Origin: CAIVAT01 sp964387205
GTDB lineage: Bacteria > Bacteroidota > Bacteroidia > Bacteroidales > FEN-979
Assembly: GCA_964387205.1 (NCBI GenBank)
Contig: CAYLVY010000054.1
Span: 1 to 23,792 of the forward strand
DNA: 23,792 nt
Direction: 5' to 3'
Shown here: in pieces, positions 1 through 8,197 of the stretch
How positions within the stretch are numbered: the stretch's first letter is position 1
Layout: each line of letters starts with the position of its first letter
Notes under the pieces: generated by a model
What the model saw: the letters and a program-made list of their open reading frames with translations, nothing else
Database searches by the model: none
Told to the model about the DNA's origin: nothing
Translations under genes and position numbers: made by a program

Positions 1-759
1 CGCCTTCCATTTGGCCAGGTATGCTGTTTTTTCTTCTTCCGTGGTATAAATCCTGAACTCCCGGGAGTTGGTCATCTCCGCAAACGCTTTGGCCGGAACA
101 CGGTAATAATCCTTAAACCTGGAATATAATCCGGAATAGGGCTTTTCCTGGCTGAGGTTGGAACTCCTCAGGGATATCTTCTTACCGAAAATCCCTGACA
201 AAATCTCCCCCCAGCGGTCAATATCGACAAACCTGAGTTTAATAAAAATAAGCGGCCCCTTTTTCGTAAGATTAAAACCCTTCTTAAAATCAAAAGATGA
301 AAAAAGCGGGACATCAAAATATGGCATAACCTCATTGATGCTGTGATAGTTCTCCATTCTGATCATTTGATCCAGCCTATCGGAAATCAGTCGAAACAAC
401 CGCGGCTCATCAAGTTCCAGATCCGTTGATGTCAAATGGGTTTGGATATTCTGGAAAAAGCTGGAAATCAATCGTTCGACCGGCAATCGAAAGGAGTCAA
501 TGACATAGACTTCTTTATACCGTTGGAACGACTGTTCAATGCAATCAAAAATTGTAACCTGATCGGATCTGAAAATTTCTTTCCGGAAATGTATGTTATT
601 ATGCAAATGCAAACAGCAGTAATGTCGGCCCAGGGTTTGCAGCAGGGTCATACTCCCCGACTTACCGGAACAATAAATATAACAATGGACGGATCTGAAC
701 CGGTAAAGGAGCGCCTCCCTGCTTTTTTCATCACTGAGTGAATAGAAGCCGAAATTGAA
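1..759 (-). CDS. NKWYS-family capsular polysaccharide / sulfotransferase-like protein (partial, left edge)
   Basis: An uninterrupted minus-strand reading frame of about 253 codons runs from just after an in-frame TGA (760-762) to the left edge with no stop, so the C-terminus is outside the window. Landmarks in order are a P-loop-like SGKSGSMTL (about 663-634), a DSFRLPVERLISSFFQN segment (about 498-451) of the kind where this family has an R-E-P-I..SFFQN motif, and KLRFVDIDRWGEILS followed by SLRSSNLSQEKPYSGLYSRF (about 240-120), which aligns from memory with the family's NKWYS signature. By homology it should act in the cytoplasm on a surface glycan, perhaps transferring sulfate; that role is inference. 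There is no ATG, GTG or TTG between the TGA and the ATG at 649-651, which lies inside the P-loop, so the true N-terminus seems to be in another frame. The next gene diverges from it and is also sulfotransferase-like. Confidence 0.68.
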
Positions 760-857
760 TCAATTTTCCATGTGAACTTGTCGGCCAGGAACCAAAATCC
801 TGATTTTTCAGGAATGGCGGATCTCAGGGTCCTGCTCAGAAATACCCGGTAATTCAA
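760..857 (-). other. Out-of-frame N-terminal segment of the NKWYS-family gene (probable frameshift)
   Basis: In the neighbouring minus frame, an open stretch begins after a TAG at 882-884 and includes a possible TTG start at 857. It reads as plausible protein (for example RTLRSAIPEKSGFWFLADKF) up to about 740-765, where the frame of the downstream gene takes over. In that downstream frame the same bases contain stops at TGA 760-762 and at the end of a short ATG-started peptide. The simplest reading is a one-base indel near 740-765, either a real mutation or an assembly error. Alternatively this is non-coding leader and the gene is degraded. Confidence 0.4.
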
Positions 858-921
858 AGGGAGCCATTTATAATTAATCCCCTAAGATAAAACATTGATC
901 AAATGATAAAAAAACCTGCGT

Positions 922-929
922 TACATTTG
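922..929 (+). promoter_or_regulatory. Putative Bacteroidota -7 promoter element for the 988 operon
   Basis: TACATTTG matches the Bacteroidota -7 consensus TAnnTTTG and lies 58 bases before the ATG at 988, in the space between two divergent genes. The nearest upstream TTG (895-897) is 24 bases away, wider than the usual spacing, so the -33 box is weak or absent. No other signal stands out in 885-987. Confidence 0.4.
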
Positions 930-987
930 TATACATTTTTCCGCATATCGTTGGGAAAGATCAAGATATCACCCTACAAAGAATAAC

Positions 988-2424
988 ATGCACCAAGAAC
1001 TACCAACCCTGTATTTTCACATAGGACAACCTAAGACAGGATCGAGCGCCATACAGGCGTTTCTGAATCATAACAGGGAGTTGCTCGCCCAAAAGGCAGG
1101 GCTGCTCTATCCAAATTTGGAAGGGACTGATTATACCAAGGGCAACAGCTTCAATCATGCTGCATATTTCGAAAAAATTAAGACTCAGCATAAGGAACAG
1201 GAATGCCTTCAGGATTTCAGCCGTTGCATCAAGTATTGTCTCCATTCAAATATCAGGAAAATTATCATCAGCAATGAAGGTTTTTTCTGGATATGGTGGC
1301 CTGCCCTTATTAAATCCATTAAAGAAACACTTGAAGTAAAGATAAAAATAGTACTGTACTTAAGGCGTCAGGATTATTATATAGAAAGTGGATGGAAGCA
1401 ATGGGGACATAAAGATCCTGCTTATGCATCGATAACCGATTATATTGAGAAAAATGTATTCGATTGGCTTTTACACCTTAAGCCGTGGCTGGAAACATTT
1501 GAGACGGATGAGTTTATGGTTTTCCCGTTTGAACGGCAATCCATTGGAGAAGATGTAGTCACCCACTTCATGAAGATCTTCGCTGTCAATGATATTTCCC
1601 TATACAGCCAACCTCAGAAAAGCAGTGTAACCACAAACTTCGGATTTTCCCCGGAAATTATTGAAATGATGAGGCTATGCGACTGGAATCAAAAGAACAT
1701 CAATGACCACAGCCTGATGAATTTTCTTGCCGAATCCCTGCCAAAGAAATATATAAAAACAGATCCCTTTGCTCCCTACGGCATACTCACTCCTCAAAAA
1801 CGTCATGACATTGTTAACCGGTATCTGCAATCGAACCGGCAACTGGAATACATATTTCATCAAACTCCGGATAAAAGTTTCTTTTCAGAACCAATACCCG
1901 ATCTAAATGACACGTGGATGGATAAAACAGGGCTGACAATCGAAATCATCACCCCTATAATGCTCGGATTGCTTTTTAAACAACACCTGGAAATCCAGAA
2001 TCTAAAAAAAACATTGCGGCAATCCATAGTGGTCAGAAATGTACTTACAGGTCCCCAAAGTGATGAAATGATCTTTCACAGGCAGATAGACCAGGTAGTC
2101 AGGCACAAGGAATCGGTTGAGTTTTTTGCGAATGGGAACGATCCCGTTATCCTGCTTCCCCGTTCAAGGGTAAAGGAAAAACGCTTATTGATTTCTGTCA
2201 CAATGACGGCACCGGTTGATTCAACCGCACAGATCTTTTTTAAAAAACGATACTTCCAAAAGTTTCAGGAATCCCGATCGGTGAGACAAAAAGTAAAAGC
2301 GGGATTGAACACCCTCCTTTTCAATCTCTCAAACCATCAAATCTCAGGACGATTGCGGTTTGATCCCGGGTGTCATCCGGGCAAATATATCATTCACCGA
2401 ATCGAAATATCTCATTCAACCTGA
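988..2424 (+). CDS. Sulfotransferase-like protein with C-terminal beta-rich domain
   Basis: This 478-residue protein starts at an ATG. Residues 9-23 contain HIGQPKTGSS, the 5'-phosphosulfate-binding loop (PKTGS type) of PAPS-dependent sulfotransferases. Residues 119-140 (KIVLYLRRQDYYIESGW) fit the 3'-phosphate-binding strand-loop-helix with its conserved Arg and Ser. The predicted role is transfer of sulfate from PAPS to a sugar of the surface polysaccharide; the acceptor cannot be read from sequence. Residues about 365-478 form a separate beta-rich module ending in LRFDPGCHPGKYIIHRIEI, a pattern I recognise from C-termini of other glycan enzymes. No signal peptide or membrane segment is seen. 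The gene is AT-rich: sampled 60-base lines are about 28-42% GC, against about 43-50% in sampled lines of the secreted-protein genes, which suggests separate acquisition. It is followed after 2 bases by the next gene. Confidence 0.72.
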   Translation: MHQELPTLYFHIGQPKTGSSAIQAFLNHNRELLAQKAGLLYPNLEGTDYTKGNSFNHAAYFEKIKTQHKEQECLQDFSRCIKYCLHSNIRKIIISNEGFFWIWWPALIKSIKETLEVKIKIVLYLRRQDYYIESGWKQWGHKDPAYASITDYIEKNVFDWLLHLKPWLETFETDEFMVFPFERQSIGEDVVTHFMKIFAVNDISLYSQPQKSSVTTNFGFSPEIIEMMRLCDWNQKNINDHSLMNFLAESLPKKYIKTDPFAPYGILTPQKRHDIVNRYLQSNRQLEYIFHQTPDKSFFSEPIPDLNDTWMDKTGLTIEIITPIMLGLLFKQHLEIQNLKKTLRQSIVVRNVLTGPQSDEMIFHRQIDQVVRHKESVEFFANGNDPVILLPRSRVKEKRLLISVTMTAPVDSTAQIFFKKRYFQKFQESRSVRQKVKAGLNTLLFNLSNHQISGRLRFDPGCHPGKYIIHRIEISHST

Positions 2425-2426
2425 TT

Positions 2427-4127
2427 ATGCTGCCCTTGCTGCGTTTATCGCGAGTTTCCGACAAGTATGGTCTCGGCTTGGTTGGCCTGATCATATTGAT
2501 ATACTACATTTGCGTTCAGTTGTTTACGATAAACATCCCCTATGGCGATGAGTTCAATGCTGCCCTTACCTGGCAACACCAGTTTAATCTTAAAGACTCT
2601 GTTTGGAAAAAGTTTCTGTTTTTATTCTCCCAGGCCAACGAGCACCGGCTCTTTACCTACTCGGTGGCAGTACTGACCGACTATTCAGTTTTCGGATCGG
2701 TCAATTTCAAGAGACTGGCATGGGAGGCCAACCTCTTCATGATCCTTTTGCTTTACCTCGTCAACCGGCTCAATACCACAGACAGGCGAAACCCCTGGAT
2801 CATTCTCCTGATCGCTCTCTCTTTGTTTGTTCCGCAACATGAGATCACCAACTGGCCCATTGTGGCTTTTGCCGCTATCCTGCAATACAGCCTGGTCATA
2901 GGATCGCTCTGGCTGCTTTCCCGTCCGGGATGGGCAAACCTGACCGGCGCTGCTGCGCTAGCCACCCTTGCCACCTTTTCGTTCGGCAACGGGATGTTCA
3001 CCTTTCCCGCAGGATTGCTAGTGCTAGCACTGAAAAAGCCCGGGCGCACTGCCGAATGGCTCATCTGGACCCTTTTCATGGTAGCTGTAGTTTTCCTTTA
3101 TTTTCAGGAGTACAAATTCAGAGGTCAATCAGGATCATTGACTTCCGCCCTTCTGAATCCAATACCAGTGATTCAATATTTTTTTACCTTCTTTGGTACC
3201 ATCCTGATCAGGATCTTACAGGTAGACCAGATATGGATCACCCTGGCAGGTCTTATCCCAATCGCCATGCTGGTTTACCTGCTCCTTTTCAATTGGAAAG
3301 AGACGAAAAAACACCCTGCTGCGCTGGCCATTCTTCTGTTTTTCATGGTTTCGGCCGCAGTAGCCGCCATTTCCCGACAGAAATACGGGATCCATGGAGC
3401 CACCGCCCCGAGGTATATACTGATGCAGGCTTTGTTCCTCTCGGTACTTTTTCTGTTGATCCTGAACCTGTATGGCACCCGGATCAAATGGCTTTTACCC
3501 GGACTTTTGTGTTTCGGCATTTTAATTTATGGGATCAGGCTCACCTATGGCATCTACGCCCTGAACAGGCATCAAAACCATCTGAAGCAGATCATCGTGG
3601 CATACAACACAGATCCGGAGGAAATCGACACCCATGCACCTACACCTGAAATCATTAAGAGAATTCTCGACCGCAGCGTCCGCAAAGGGATATATTACCC
3701 TCCGGAAATAACAGATGAACGGAAGAGCGTCACACCATTCAAATATCATGCAACAGGAAAAATCAATCAAAACCTGCGGTTCAATATTGAGCAATACAAT
3801 TACAACCAGGGTGTCCTGAAAATGAGCGGTTGGGCATTTTCAACATCGCACTACGGTCGCGATTTGTCCATTGGTTTTCTATTGCAGTCGGAGCAAGATA
3901 ACCTCATTCTGCCGGCCCTGATGGTGCCGCGCGAAAATGTCAGACAACATTTCGCAGAAGAATTCCCGACTCTTTCTGTTTCCACAGGATTTAGCATCAA
4001 AAGAACCCTGACCATGTTACCTCTTCAGCCGGGAACTTACAAATTAGGAATCTGTATCCTGCGCAACCAGGAGATCATCGCCATGAAATTCACCGGTAAA
4101 AAGCTGGATATCCCTCCCTCTCCATGA
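2427..4127 (+). CDS. Polytopic membrane protein, GT-C glycosyltransferase-like, with C-terminal beta domain
   Basis: I place the start at ATG 2427, two bases after the preceding stop, giving 566 residues. A GTG at 2370 would add 19 residues and overlap the upstream gene. The first 380 residues contain roughly ten hydrophobic segments. An acidic pair in YGDEF (residues 39-43) follows the first segment, which is where GT-C glycosyltransferases carry a catalytic acidic residue in the first periplasmic loop. After the last membrane segment (about residue 375), a soluble tail includes a beta-rich module (about 446-566) with the signature VLKMSGWAFSTS and later VPRENVRQHF and STGFS. The likely job is to use a polyprenyl-linked sugar to modify the growing glycan on the periplasmic side. 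It lies between a sulfotransferase-like gene and a polyprenyl-phosphate GT2 gene that could supply such a donor. No specific family name is certain. Confidence 0.65.
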   Translation: MLPLLRLSRVSDKYGLGLVGLIILIYYICVQLFTINIPYGDEFNAALTWQHQFNLKDSVWKKFLFLFSQANEHRLFTYSVAVLTDYSVFGSVNFKRLAWEANLFMILLLYLVNRLNTTDRRNPWIILLIALSLFVPQHEITNWPIVAFAAILQYSLVIGSLWLLSRPGWANLTGAAALATLATFSFGNGMFTFPAGLLVLALKKPGRTAEWLIWTLFMVAVVFLYFQEYKFRGQSGSLTSALLNPIPVIQYFFTFFGTILIRILQVDQIWITLAGLIPIAMLVYLLLFNWKETKKHPAALAILLFFMVSAAVAAISRQKYGIHGATAPRYILMQALFLSVLFLLILNLYGTRIKWLLPGLLCFGILIYGIRLTYGIYALNRHQNHLKQIIVAYNTDPEEIDTHAPTPEIIKRILDRSVRKGIYYPPEITDERKSVTPFKYHATGKINQNLRFNIEQYNYNQGVLKMSGWAFSTSHYGRDLSIGFLLQSEQDNLILPALMVPRENVRQHFAEEFPTLSVSTGFSIKRTLTMLPLQPGTYKLGICILRNQEIIAMKFTGKKLDIPPSP

Positions 4128-4143
4128 TTTCGAAAAACAAGCA

Positions 4144-5160
4144 ATGGAAAAAGATCATACCAAGGCACAACCCGACATCAACATCGTGATCCCCCTCTTT
4201 AATGAGGAGGAATCCCTCGATCTGCTGGCAGAAAGGATTATAACCCTGATCGACCATCACCCTTTGACCTTTGAAGTGATACTGGTCGATGACGGAAGCC
4301 AGGACCTTACCGCCGAAAAAATGAAACAAATCGCCATTAAAGACCCACGCTTTCAGGCTATTTTCCTGTCCAGAAATTTTGGACATCAGATCGCTTTGAC
4401 GGCTGGGTTGAGGTATGTTACGGCGACGCAAGGGATATTGGTCATGGATGGTGACCTGCAGGACCCGCCGGAAATGTTTGAACCGTTTTACCAGCGTTTC
4501 ACAGAGGGGTATGATGTGGTATATGCCATCCGAAAAACCCGGAAAAGCGGATTGCTGCTAAAACTCAGTTACCTGCTTTTCTACCGGATCATGCAAAAAT
4601 CATCCTATATCAACATCCCGCCCGATTGTGGTGATTTTTCGCTGATGAGCCGCAGGGTGGTCAACTATATCAACGCGATGCCGGAGGAGAGCCGCTACAT
4701 CCGGGGCTTGAGGGCATGGGTAGGGTTCCGGCAGGTGGGCATTCCCATCGACAGACCTGAGCGGGAACGGGGCAAAACCAAATACAGCTTCCGTAACCTG
4801 TTCAGTCTGGCCCTGAACGGCATCTTCAACTTCAGCAAATACCCCATCCGGTTTACCATGATGCTCGGGGTTGGTTCCATAACCCTGGCACTTTTTTACT
4901 TTATCATAACCCTCCTCAGGAAGATCTTTATCGGCGATGTTCCTTCAGGATTCACCGCACTGCTTTTCATGATCATTCTTTTTGGCGGAATTCAGTTGAT
5001 AGCTATCGGTACCATTGGCGAATACATCCTCCGGATCTTCTTTCAGGTAAAAAAACGTCCCCTGTTCATTGTGAAAGAGACCATACGAAATGGTGAATGG
5101 AAGGAAAAACAAGGAACTGATTATCAAAACGATGCGAATTCCATCAGGAAAGGATCATAG
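4144..5160 (+). CDS. GT2 glycosyltransferase, polyprenyl-phosphate sugar synthase type (DPM1/GtrB/ArnC-like)
   Basis: The protein has 338 residues. The N-terminal GT-A domain opens with NIVIPLFNEEESL (13-25), has the nucleotide-binding DDGS (49-52), SRNFGHQIALTAGL (76-89) and the metal-binding MDGDLQDPPE (101-110). RGKTKYSFRNLF (209-220) precedes the membrane part and is typical of this subfamily. Two transmembrane helices follow at about 236-258 and 270-298, with a short basic cytoplasmic tail. The length and layout match enzymes that move a sugar from a nucleotide donor to undecaprenyl phosphate; the sugar is unknown. The product would be a suitable donor for the GT-C-like protein encoded 16 bases upstream, so the two probably work together, in the manner of glucosyl- or arabinosyl-transfer systems of LPS. 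The gene is the last of its operon and ends 18 bases from the convergent methyltransferase gene. Confidence 0.88.
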   Translation: MEKDHTKAQPDINIVIPLFNEEESLDLLAERIITLIDHHPLTFEVILVDDGSQDLTAEKMKQIAIKDPRFQAIFLSRNFGHQIALTAGLRYVTATQGILVMDGDLQDPPEMFEPFYQRFTEGYDVVYAIRKTRKSGLLLKLSYLLFYRIMQKSSYINIPPDCGDFSLMSRRVVNYINAMPEESRYIRGLRAWVGFRQVGIPIDRPERERGKTKYSFRNLFSLALNGIFNFSKYPIRFTMMLGVGSITLALFYFIITLLRKIFIGDVPSGFTALLFMIILFGGIQLIAIGTIGEYILRIFFQVKKRPLFIVKETIRNGEWKEKQGTDYQNDANSIRKGS

Positions 5161-5178
5161 AGGAAACGCCCTGTAGGA

Positions 5179-5940
5179 TCATGCCGGCTTCCTTCCGGTT
5201 GCCATCAGGGATATTCCTGCCGGAACCCTGTAAAACATTGTTGTTTCTGCTTTCATTAAAAAAAGCATCAGCCGGTTAAAGAGGGGGTGGGGCGGTTTAA
5301 AACCACGGGTAATCACCGATTTTTCATCTGCAAAGGAGAGCATTAATTTCCGCAACCAAAGCAAAGGAAGCATGGATAATCCCCAGAAAGGGATCTTAAC
5401 ATCCAGCAGCCCGGCCGAACGAAGCAGCAAACCAAATTGTTGCTTCTCATACCTCCTCACATGGCCCACAAGGTGGTCATAGGTTGAATAGAGTTTTTGG
5501 TGCGCCGGAACTCCTGCCACCATCCATCCACCGGGTTTCAGGTATTGCATTGCGGTATTGAGGAACAGTAAATCATCTTCAATGTGTTCCAGGACTTCCA
5601 GTACCAAAACCATATCGTATTGCCCAACGAGATCAGGATTCAGGTCAAAAATGTCGTACAGAAAAACCTTGCCCGACACCGGCATCATTTCGCTCATGGC
5701 CTGGAGATTCAGATCGCAGCCATCGGGAATAATCTTAAAATGATCTTCTATCTGCTTCATAACGATGCCATTACCACAACCAATCTCCAGTATTTTTACA
5801 GCAGGGTTGAGGTGCGGTGCGATCAATTTCTCCAATATCCTGAACCGCCATTGGATCCAGAAATGGTTTGGATCGGCCAGCTCATACCATGAGGCATCCA
5901 TGGAGACTTTTTGCGGATCGGACAGTTGAATCAGTGGCAT
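5179..5940 (-). CDS. Class I SAM-dependent methyltransferase
   Basis: This 253-residue protein has the Rossmann methyltransferase core. Motif I is ILEIGCGNG (50-58), the acidic residue at the end of strand 2 is in GCDLN (74-78), the strand 4 region reads YDMVLVLEVLEHIEDD (108-123), and LKPGGWMVAGVPA (134-146) is the usual post-motif III strand. HVRRYEKQQF (160-169) is common in methyltransferases of polysaccharide loci. There is no membrane segment, so it should be cytoplasmic. Its substrate is not readable from sequence; the setting between glycan synthesis and glycan export genes suggests a sugar O-methylation. It is transcribed against its neighbours, convergent with the GT2 gene and divergent from the ABC ATPase gene, so it has its own promoter. 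Confidence 0.82.
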   Translation of the reverse strand: MPLIQLSDPQKVSMDASWYELADPNHFWIQWRFRILEKLIAPHLNPAVKILEIGCGNGIVMKQIEDHFKIIPDGCDLNLQAMSEMMPVSGKVFLYDIFDLNPDLVGQYDMVLVLEVLEHIEDDLLFLNTAMQYLKPGGWMVAGVPAHQKLYSTYDHLVGHVRRYEKQQFGLLLRSAGLLDVKIPFWGLSMLPLLWLRKLMLSFADEKSVITRGFKPPHPLFNRLMLFLMKAETTMFYRVPAGISLMATGRKPA

Positions 5941-5960
5941 CGGGTAAAATTAAATCCCTG

Positions 5961-5968
5961 CAAAGATA
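5961..5968 (-). promoter_or_regulatory. Putative -7 element for the methyltransferase gene
   Basis: On the minus strand the bases read TATCTTTG, an exact fit to the Bacteroidota TAnnTTTG core, 20 bases before the ATG at 5940. The same octamer occurs before the BNR gene at 14809. I see no TTG at the right distance upstream. No equally good element is visible for the plus-strand operon at 6037 in the rest of this 96-base gap. Confidence 0.42.
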
Positions 5969-6036
5969 TTTAATCCATCGGCCATATCGGATCATGGAGT
6001 ATATTCGCATACTGTTTTAATTCGTCATTTGCTGTT

Positions 6037-7377
6037 ATGAGTCCCCCGGCACCCGCCATTACCATCGATAACCTCTCCAAGACCTATAAATTATACCGGT
6101 CTCGGTATGACAGGATGAAAGAGTTTTTTCACCCTTTAAGAAAAAAGTTTCATTCGAAGCATGATGTTTTAAAAAACCTGTCCTTTCAGGTTAACCAGGG
6201 TGAAGTGGTGGGGGTGATCGGGAAAAACGGAAGCGGAAAATCGACCTTGCTGAAAATCCTGAATTCGGTCGTATCTCCCACTTCCGGCAGTTTCACCTGC
6301 CATGGCAGGGTTACTGCCCTGCTCGAGTTGGGGGGAGGGTTTCACCCGGAACTCACCGGTGTACAGAATATCTATTACCTGGGTGCCATTCAGGGGTTTT
6401 CGAAGCGGGAAATGGAGGATAAACTGAAAACGATTTTGGAGTTCGCCGATATTGGCGACTATGCATGGCAACCTGTAAACACCTATTCCAGTGGTATGTA
6501 TGTGCGCCTTGCCTTCTCCATGGCCATCAATATCGATCCTGATATACTGATCACCGACGAGGCCCTTGCCGTCGGGGATGTCAGGTTTCAGCAGAAGTGC
6601 TTCCGGCGCATCCGGGAGTTTAAGGATACCGGGAAAACTTTCCTGATCTGCACCCACAGCATGAGCGTCATCAAGGATTTTTGTACACGGGCCATCTGGC
6701 TGCATAACGGCGAGATCAGAGAAGATGGTGATCCCTTGTGGGTCGCAGATGTTTACAGCGATTTTATGCTTTCGCAGCAAAAGAATTCAGTTCCCGGGCA
6801 AATTACAGCCGGACCGGCCACAGCCCCTGCCGAAAACAGCATCTCTTTAAACCCCGCAATCTTCCCTGACCTGACCTGGGAAACATCAGCAAAATGCGAC
6901 AGCCATGGTTCCCGTCTAGCTGAAATTACTCATTCAGCCTTTATCGACCGGGTTACCGGCAAGGATATCCGCCGGCTGGCCGGAGGTGAGAAGGTTCGGC
7001 TACTGCTGCAGTGGGTTTCAAAGGAGGATATGGAGAAATCATATGTCCAGGTAACCGTAAACGGTCAACTTGGCCATTCTGTAATGAAGATACGGAGTAA
7101 CCAATTCCGTGCCCCGTTTACTCTCCAAAAAGGAAATCAGGGTGTACTCACGGTCGACTTCGAATTTCCGCACCTTGGCAATGGACGTTATACCCTGTCA
7201 TTCGGCATTTACACATTTCAGGATAAAACCGAGCAATGGATTCATTGGGTCCATGATGGCCTGATCGCGGAGATAAATAATGATGATCTTAAATACAGAA
7301 CCGGTTCTTTGGTTGTGATCAGGGAAGCGACATTTGAAATGGTCAACAACAACCTTCACCATGCCCCGAATCGATAA
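6037..7377 (+). CDS. ABC transporter ATP-binding protein, Wzt type with C-terminal glycan-binding-like domain
   Basis: The protein has 446 residues. The ATPase domain carries Walker A GKNGSGKST (62-70), the signature YSSGM (150-154, the variant usual in polysaccharide exporters), Walker B DILITDEALAVGD (169-181) and the H-loop His207. The ELGGGFHPELTG stretch (97-108) is characteristic of the Wzt/TagH subfamily. After a linker (about 245-280) comes a second domain (about 280-440) rich in beta strands, in the position of the Wzt C-terminal domain that in E. coli O8/O9a binds the modified non-reducing end of the O-antigen. With the permease encoded next, it would export a lipid-linked polysaccharide across the inner membrane. 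The reading frame overlaps the permease gene by 17 bases, indicating translational coupling. Confidence 0.92.
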   Translation: MSPPAPAITIDNLSKTYKLYRSRYDRMKEFFHPLRKKFHSKHDVLKNLSFQVNQGEVVGVIGKNGSGKSTLLKILNSVVSPTSGSFTCHGRVTALLELGGGFHPELTGVQNIYYLGAIQGFSKREMEDKLKTILEFADIGDYAWQPVNTYSSGMYVRLAFSMAINIDPDILITDEALAVGDVRFQQKCFRRIREFKDTGKTFLICTHSMSVIKDFCTRAIWLHNGEIREDGDPLWVADVYSDFMLSQQKNSVPGQITAGPATAPAENSISLNPAIFPDLTWETSAKCDSHGSRLAEITHSAFIDRVTGKDIRRLAGGEKVRLLLQWVSKEDMEKSYVQVTVNGQLGHSVMKIRSNQFRAPFTLQKGNQGVLTVDFEFPHLGNGRYTLSFGIYTFQDKTEQWIHWVHDGLIAEINNDDLKYRTGSLVVIREATFEMVNNNLHHAPNR

Positions 7378-8176
7378 GAAATATAATTTCTGGTACTCGC
7401 TGGTCATACAGCGAAGGGTAATCGCCACCCTGGTTGTCCGGGATTTTAAAAGCCGGTACCTCTCCTCGTTCCTGGGGCTGCCTTGGGCATTCATCCAACC
7501 CGCCACCTACGTTTTCGTGATTTGGTTTGCGTTTACCTACGGGCTAAGAACGGGTGCCACCGAAACCGGGATTCCCTTTGCCCCATGGCTGCTTACCGCC
7601 ATCATCCCATGGATGTTCATCAGCCAGACCATGGTCGTCAGTTGCATGGCACTTCCGGAGTACTCCTACCTGATCAAGAAAACCCATTTCAATGTCAGCC
7701 TGGTCCCGGTGGTAAAAGTACTTTCGGGTATGATCGTACACATCATCATGGTGGGGATCATCGTATTGCTGCTGGTGTTTAATTTCGGGTTCAGGCCAAC
7801 CATATACTGGATTCAGATATTTTATTACCTGTTCGCCACCTTCCTGCTCCTGACCGGAATAGCCTGGTTTGTCTCTTCGGTCAATGTCTTTATCAAAGAC
7901 ATGGGGCATATCGTGCACATCGTGACCTCCATGCTTTTCTGGGCGACGCCGATCGTTTGGCCATTTTCAATGCTGCAGGGGAATTTCAGGTATATTGCCT
8001 TGCTGAACCCGTTTTTCTATATCACCGAAGGGTACCGGTATACCTTTATCGAAGGGCAATGGTTTTTTAATTTTCCGGAAATGAATATCCTGTTCTGGTC
8101 TGTCACCACTTCGATTATTATCCTGGGCGTTTTTTCCTTTAAAAAACTGAGGCCCGATTTCGGTGATGTGTTATAG
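7361..8176 (+). CDS. ABC-2 type polysaccharide export permease (Wzm type)
   Basis: The start is ATG 7361, inside the end of the ATPase gene; a TTG at 7334 is less likely. The 271-residue product opens with the cytoplasmic amphipathic motif RDFKSRYLSSFLGLPW (27-42) typical of TagG/Wzm permeases. It has about six hydrophobic segments, near 41-60, 76-95, 115-140, 150-172, 185-203 and 243-260. MLFWATPIVWP (191-201), ALLNPFFY (213-220) and the C-terminal RPDFGDVL (264-271) are family hallmarks. It forms the inner-membrane channel for the lipid-linked glycan together with the ATPase. The RgpF-like gene follows after a short gap. Confidence 0.92.
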   Translation: MPRIDKKYNFWYSLVIQRRVIATLVVRDFKSRYLSSFLGLPWAFIQPATYVFVIWFAFTYGLRTGATETGIPFAPWLLTAIIPWMFISQTMVVSCMALPEYSYLIKKTHFNVSLVPVVKVLSGMIVHIIMVGIIVLLLVFNFGFRPTIYWIQIFYYLFATFLLLTGIAWFVSSVNVFIKDMGHIVHIVTSMLFWATPIVWPFSMLQGNFRYIALLNPFFYITEGYRYTFIEGQWFFNFPEMNILFWSVTTSIIILGVFSFKKLRPDFGDVL

Positions 8177-8197
8177 GCAGTTTCACTCCAAACCGTT

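Noticed and set aside
436..741. A 101-codon plus-strand frame at the left edge
   Set aside because: It lies antisense to the NKWYS-family gene, which shows conserved motifs over the same bases; the plus-strand product resembles no family.
3021..3030. Perfect palindrome GTGCTAGCAC
   Set aside because: It is inside the coding sequence of the GT-C-like protein and a 10-base palindrome is expected by chance in a window this size.
2930..3649. A 239-codon plus-strand frame within the GT-C-like gene
   Set aside because: It is out of frame with a membrane protein whose hydrophobic periodicity is clear, and its product is rich in Pro, His and Arg, as expected of a shadow frame.
5161..5178. Possible bidirectional terminator between convergent genes
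   Set aside because: The gap is only 18 bases and no stem with a T run can be drawn; the same holds for the 29-base gap at 9296-9324.
6169..6780. A 203-codon minus-strand frame opposite the ABC ATPase gene
   Set aside because: The plus strand has Walker A, signature, Walker B and H-loop over the same interval; the minus frame has no motif.
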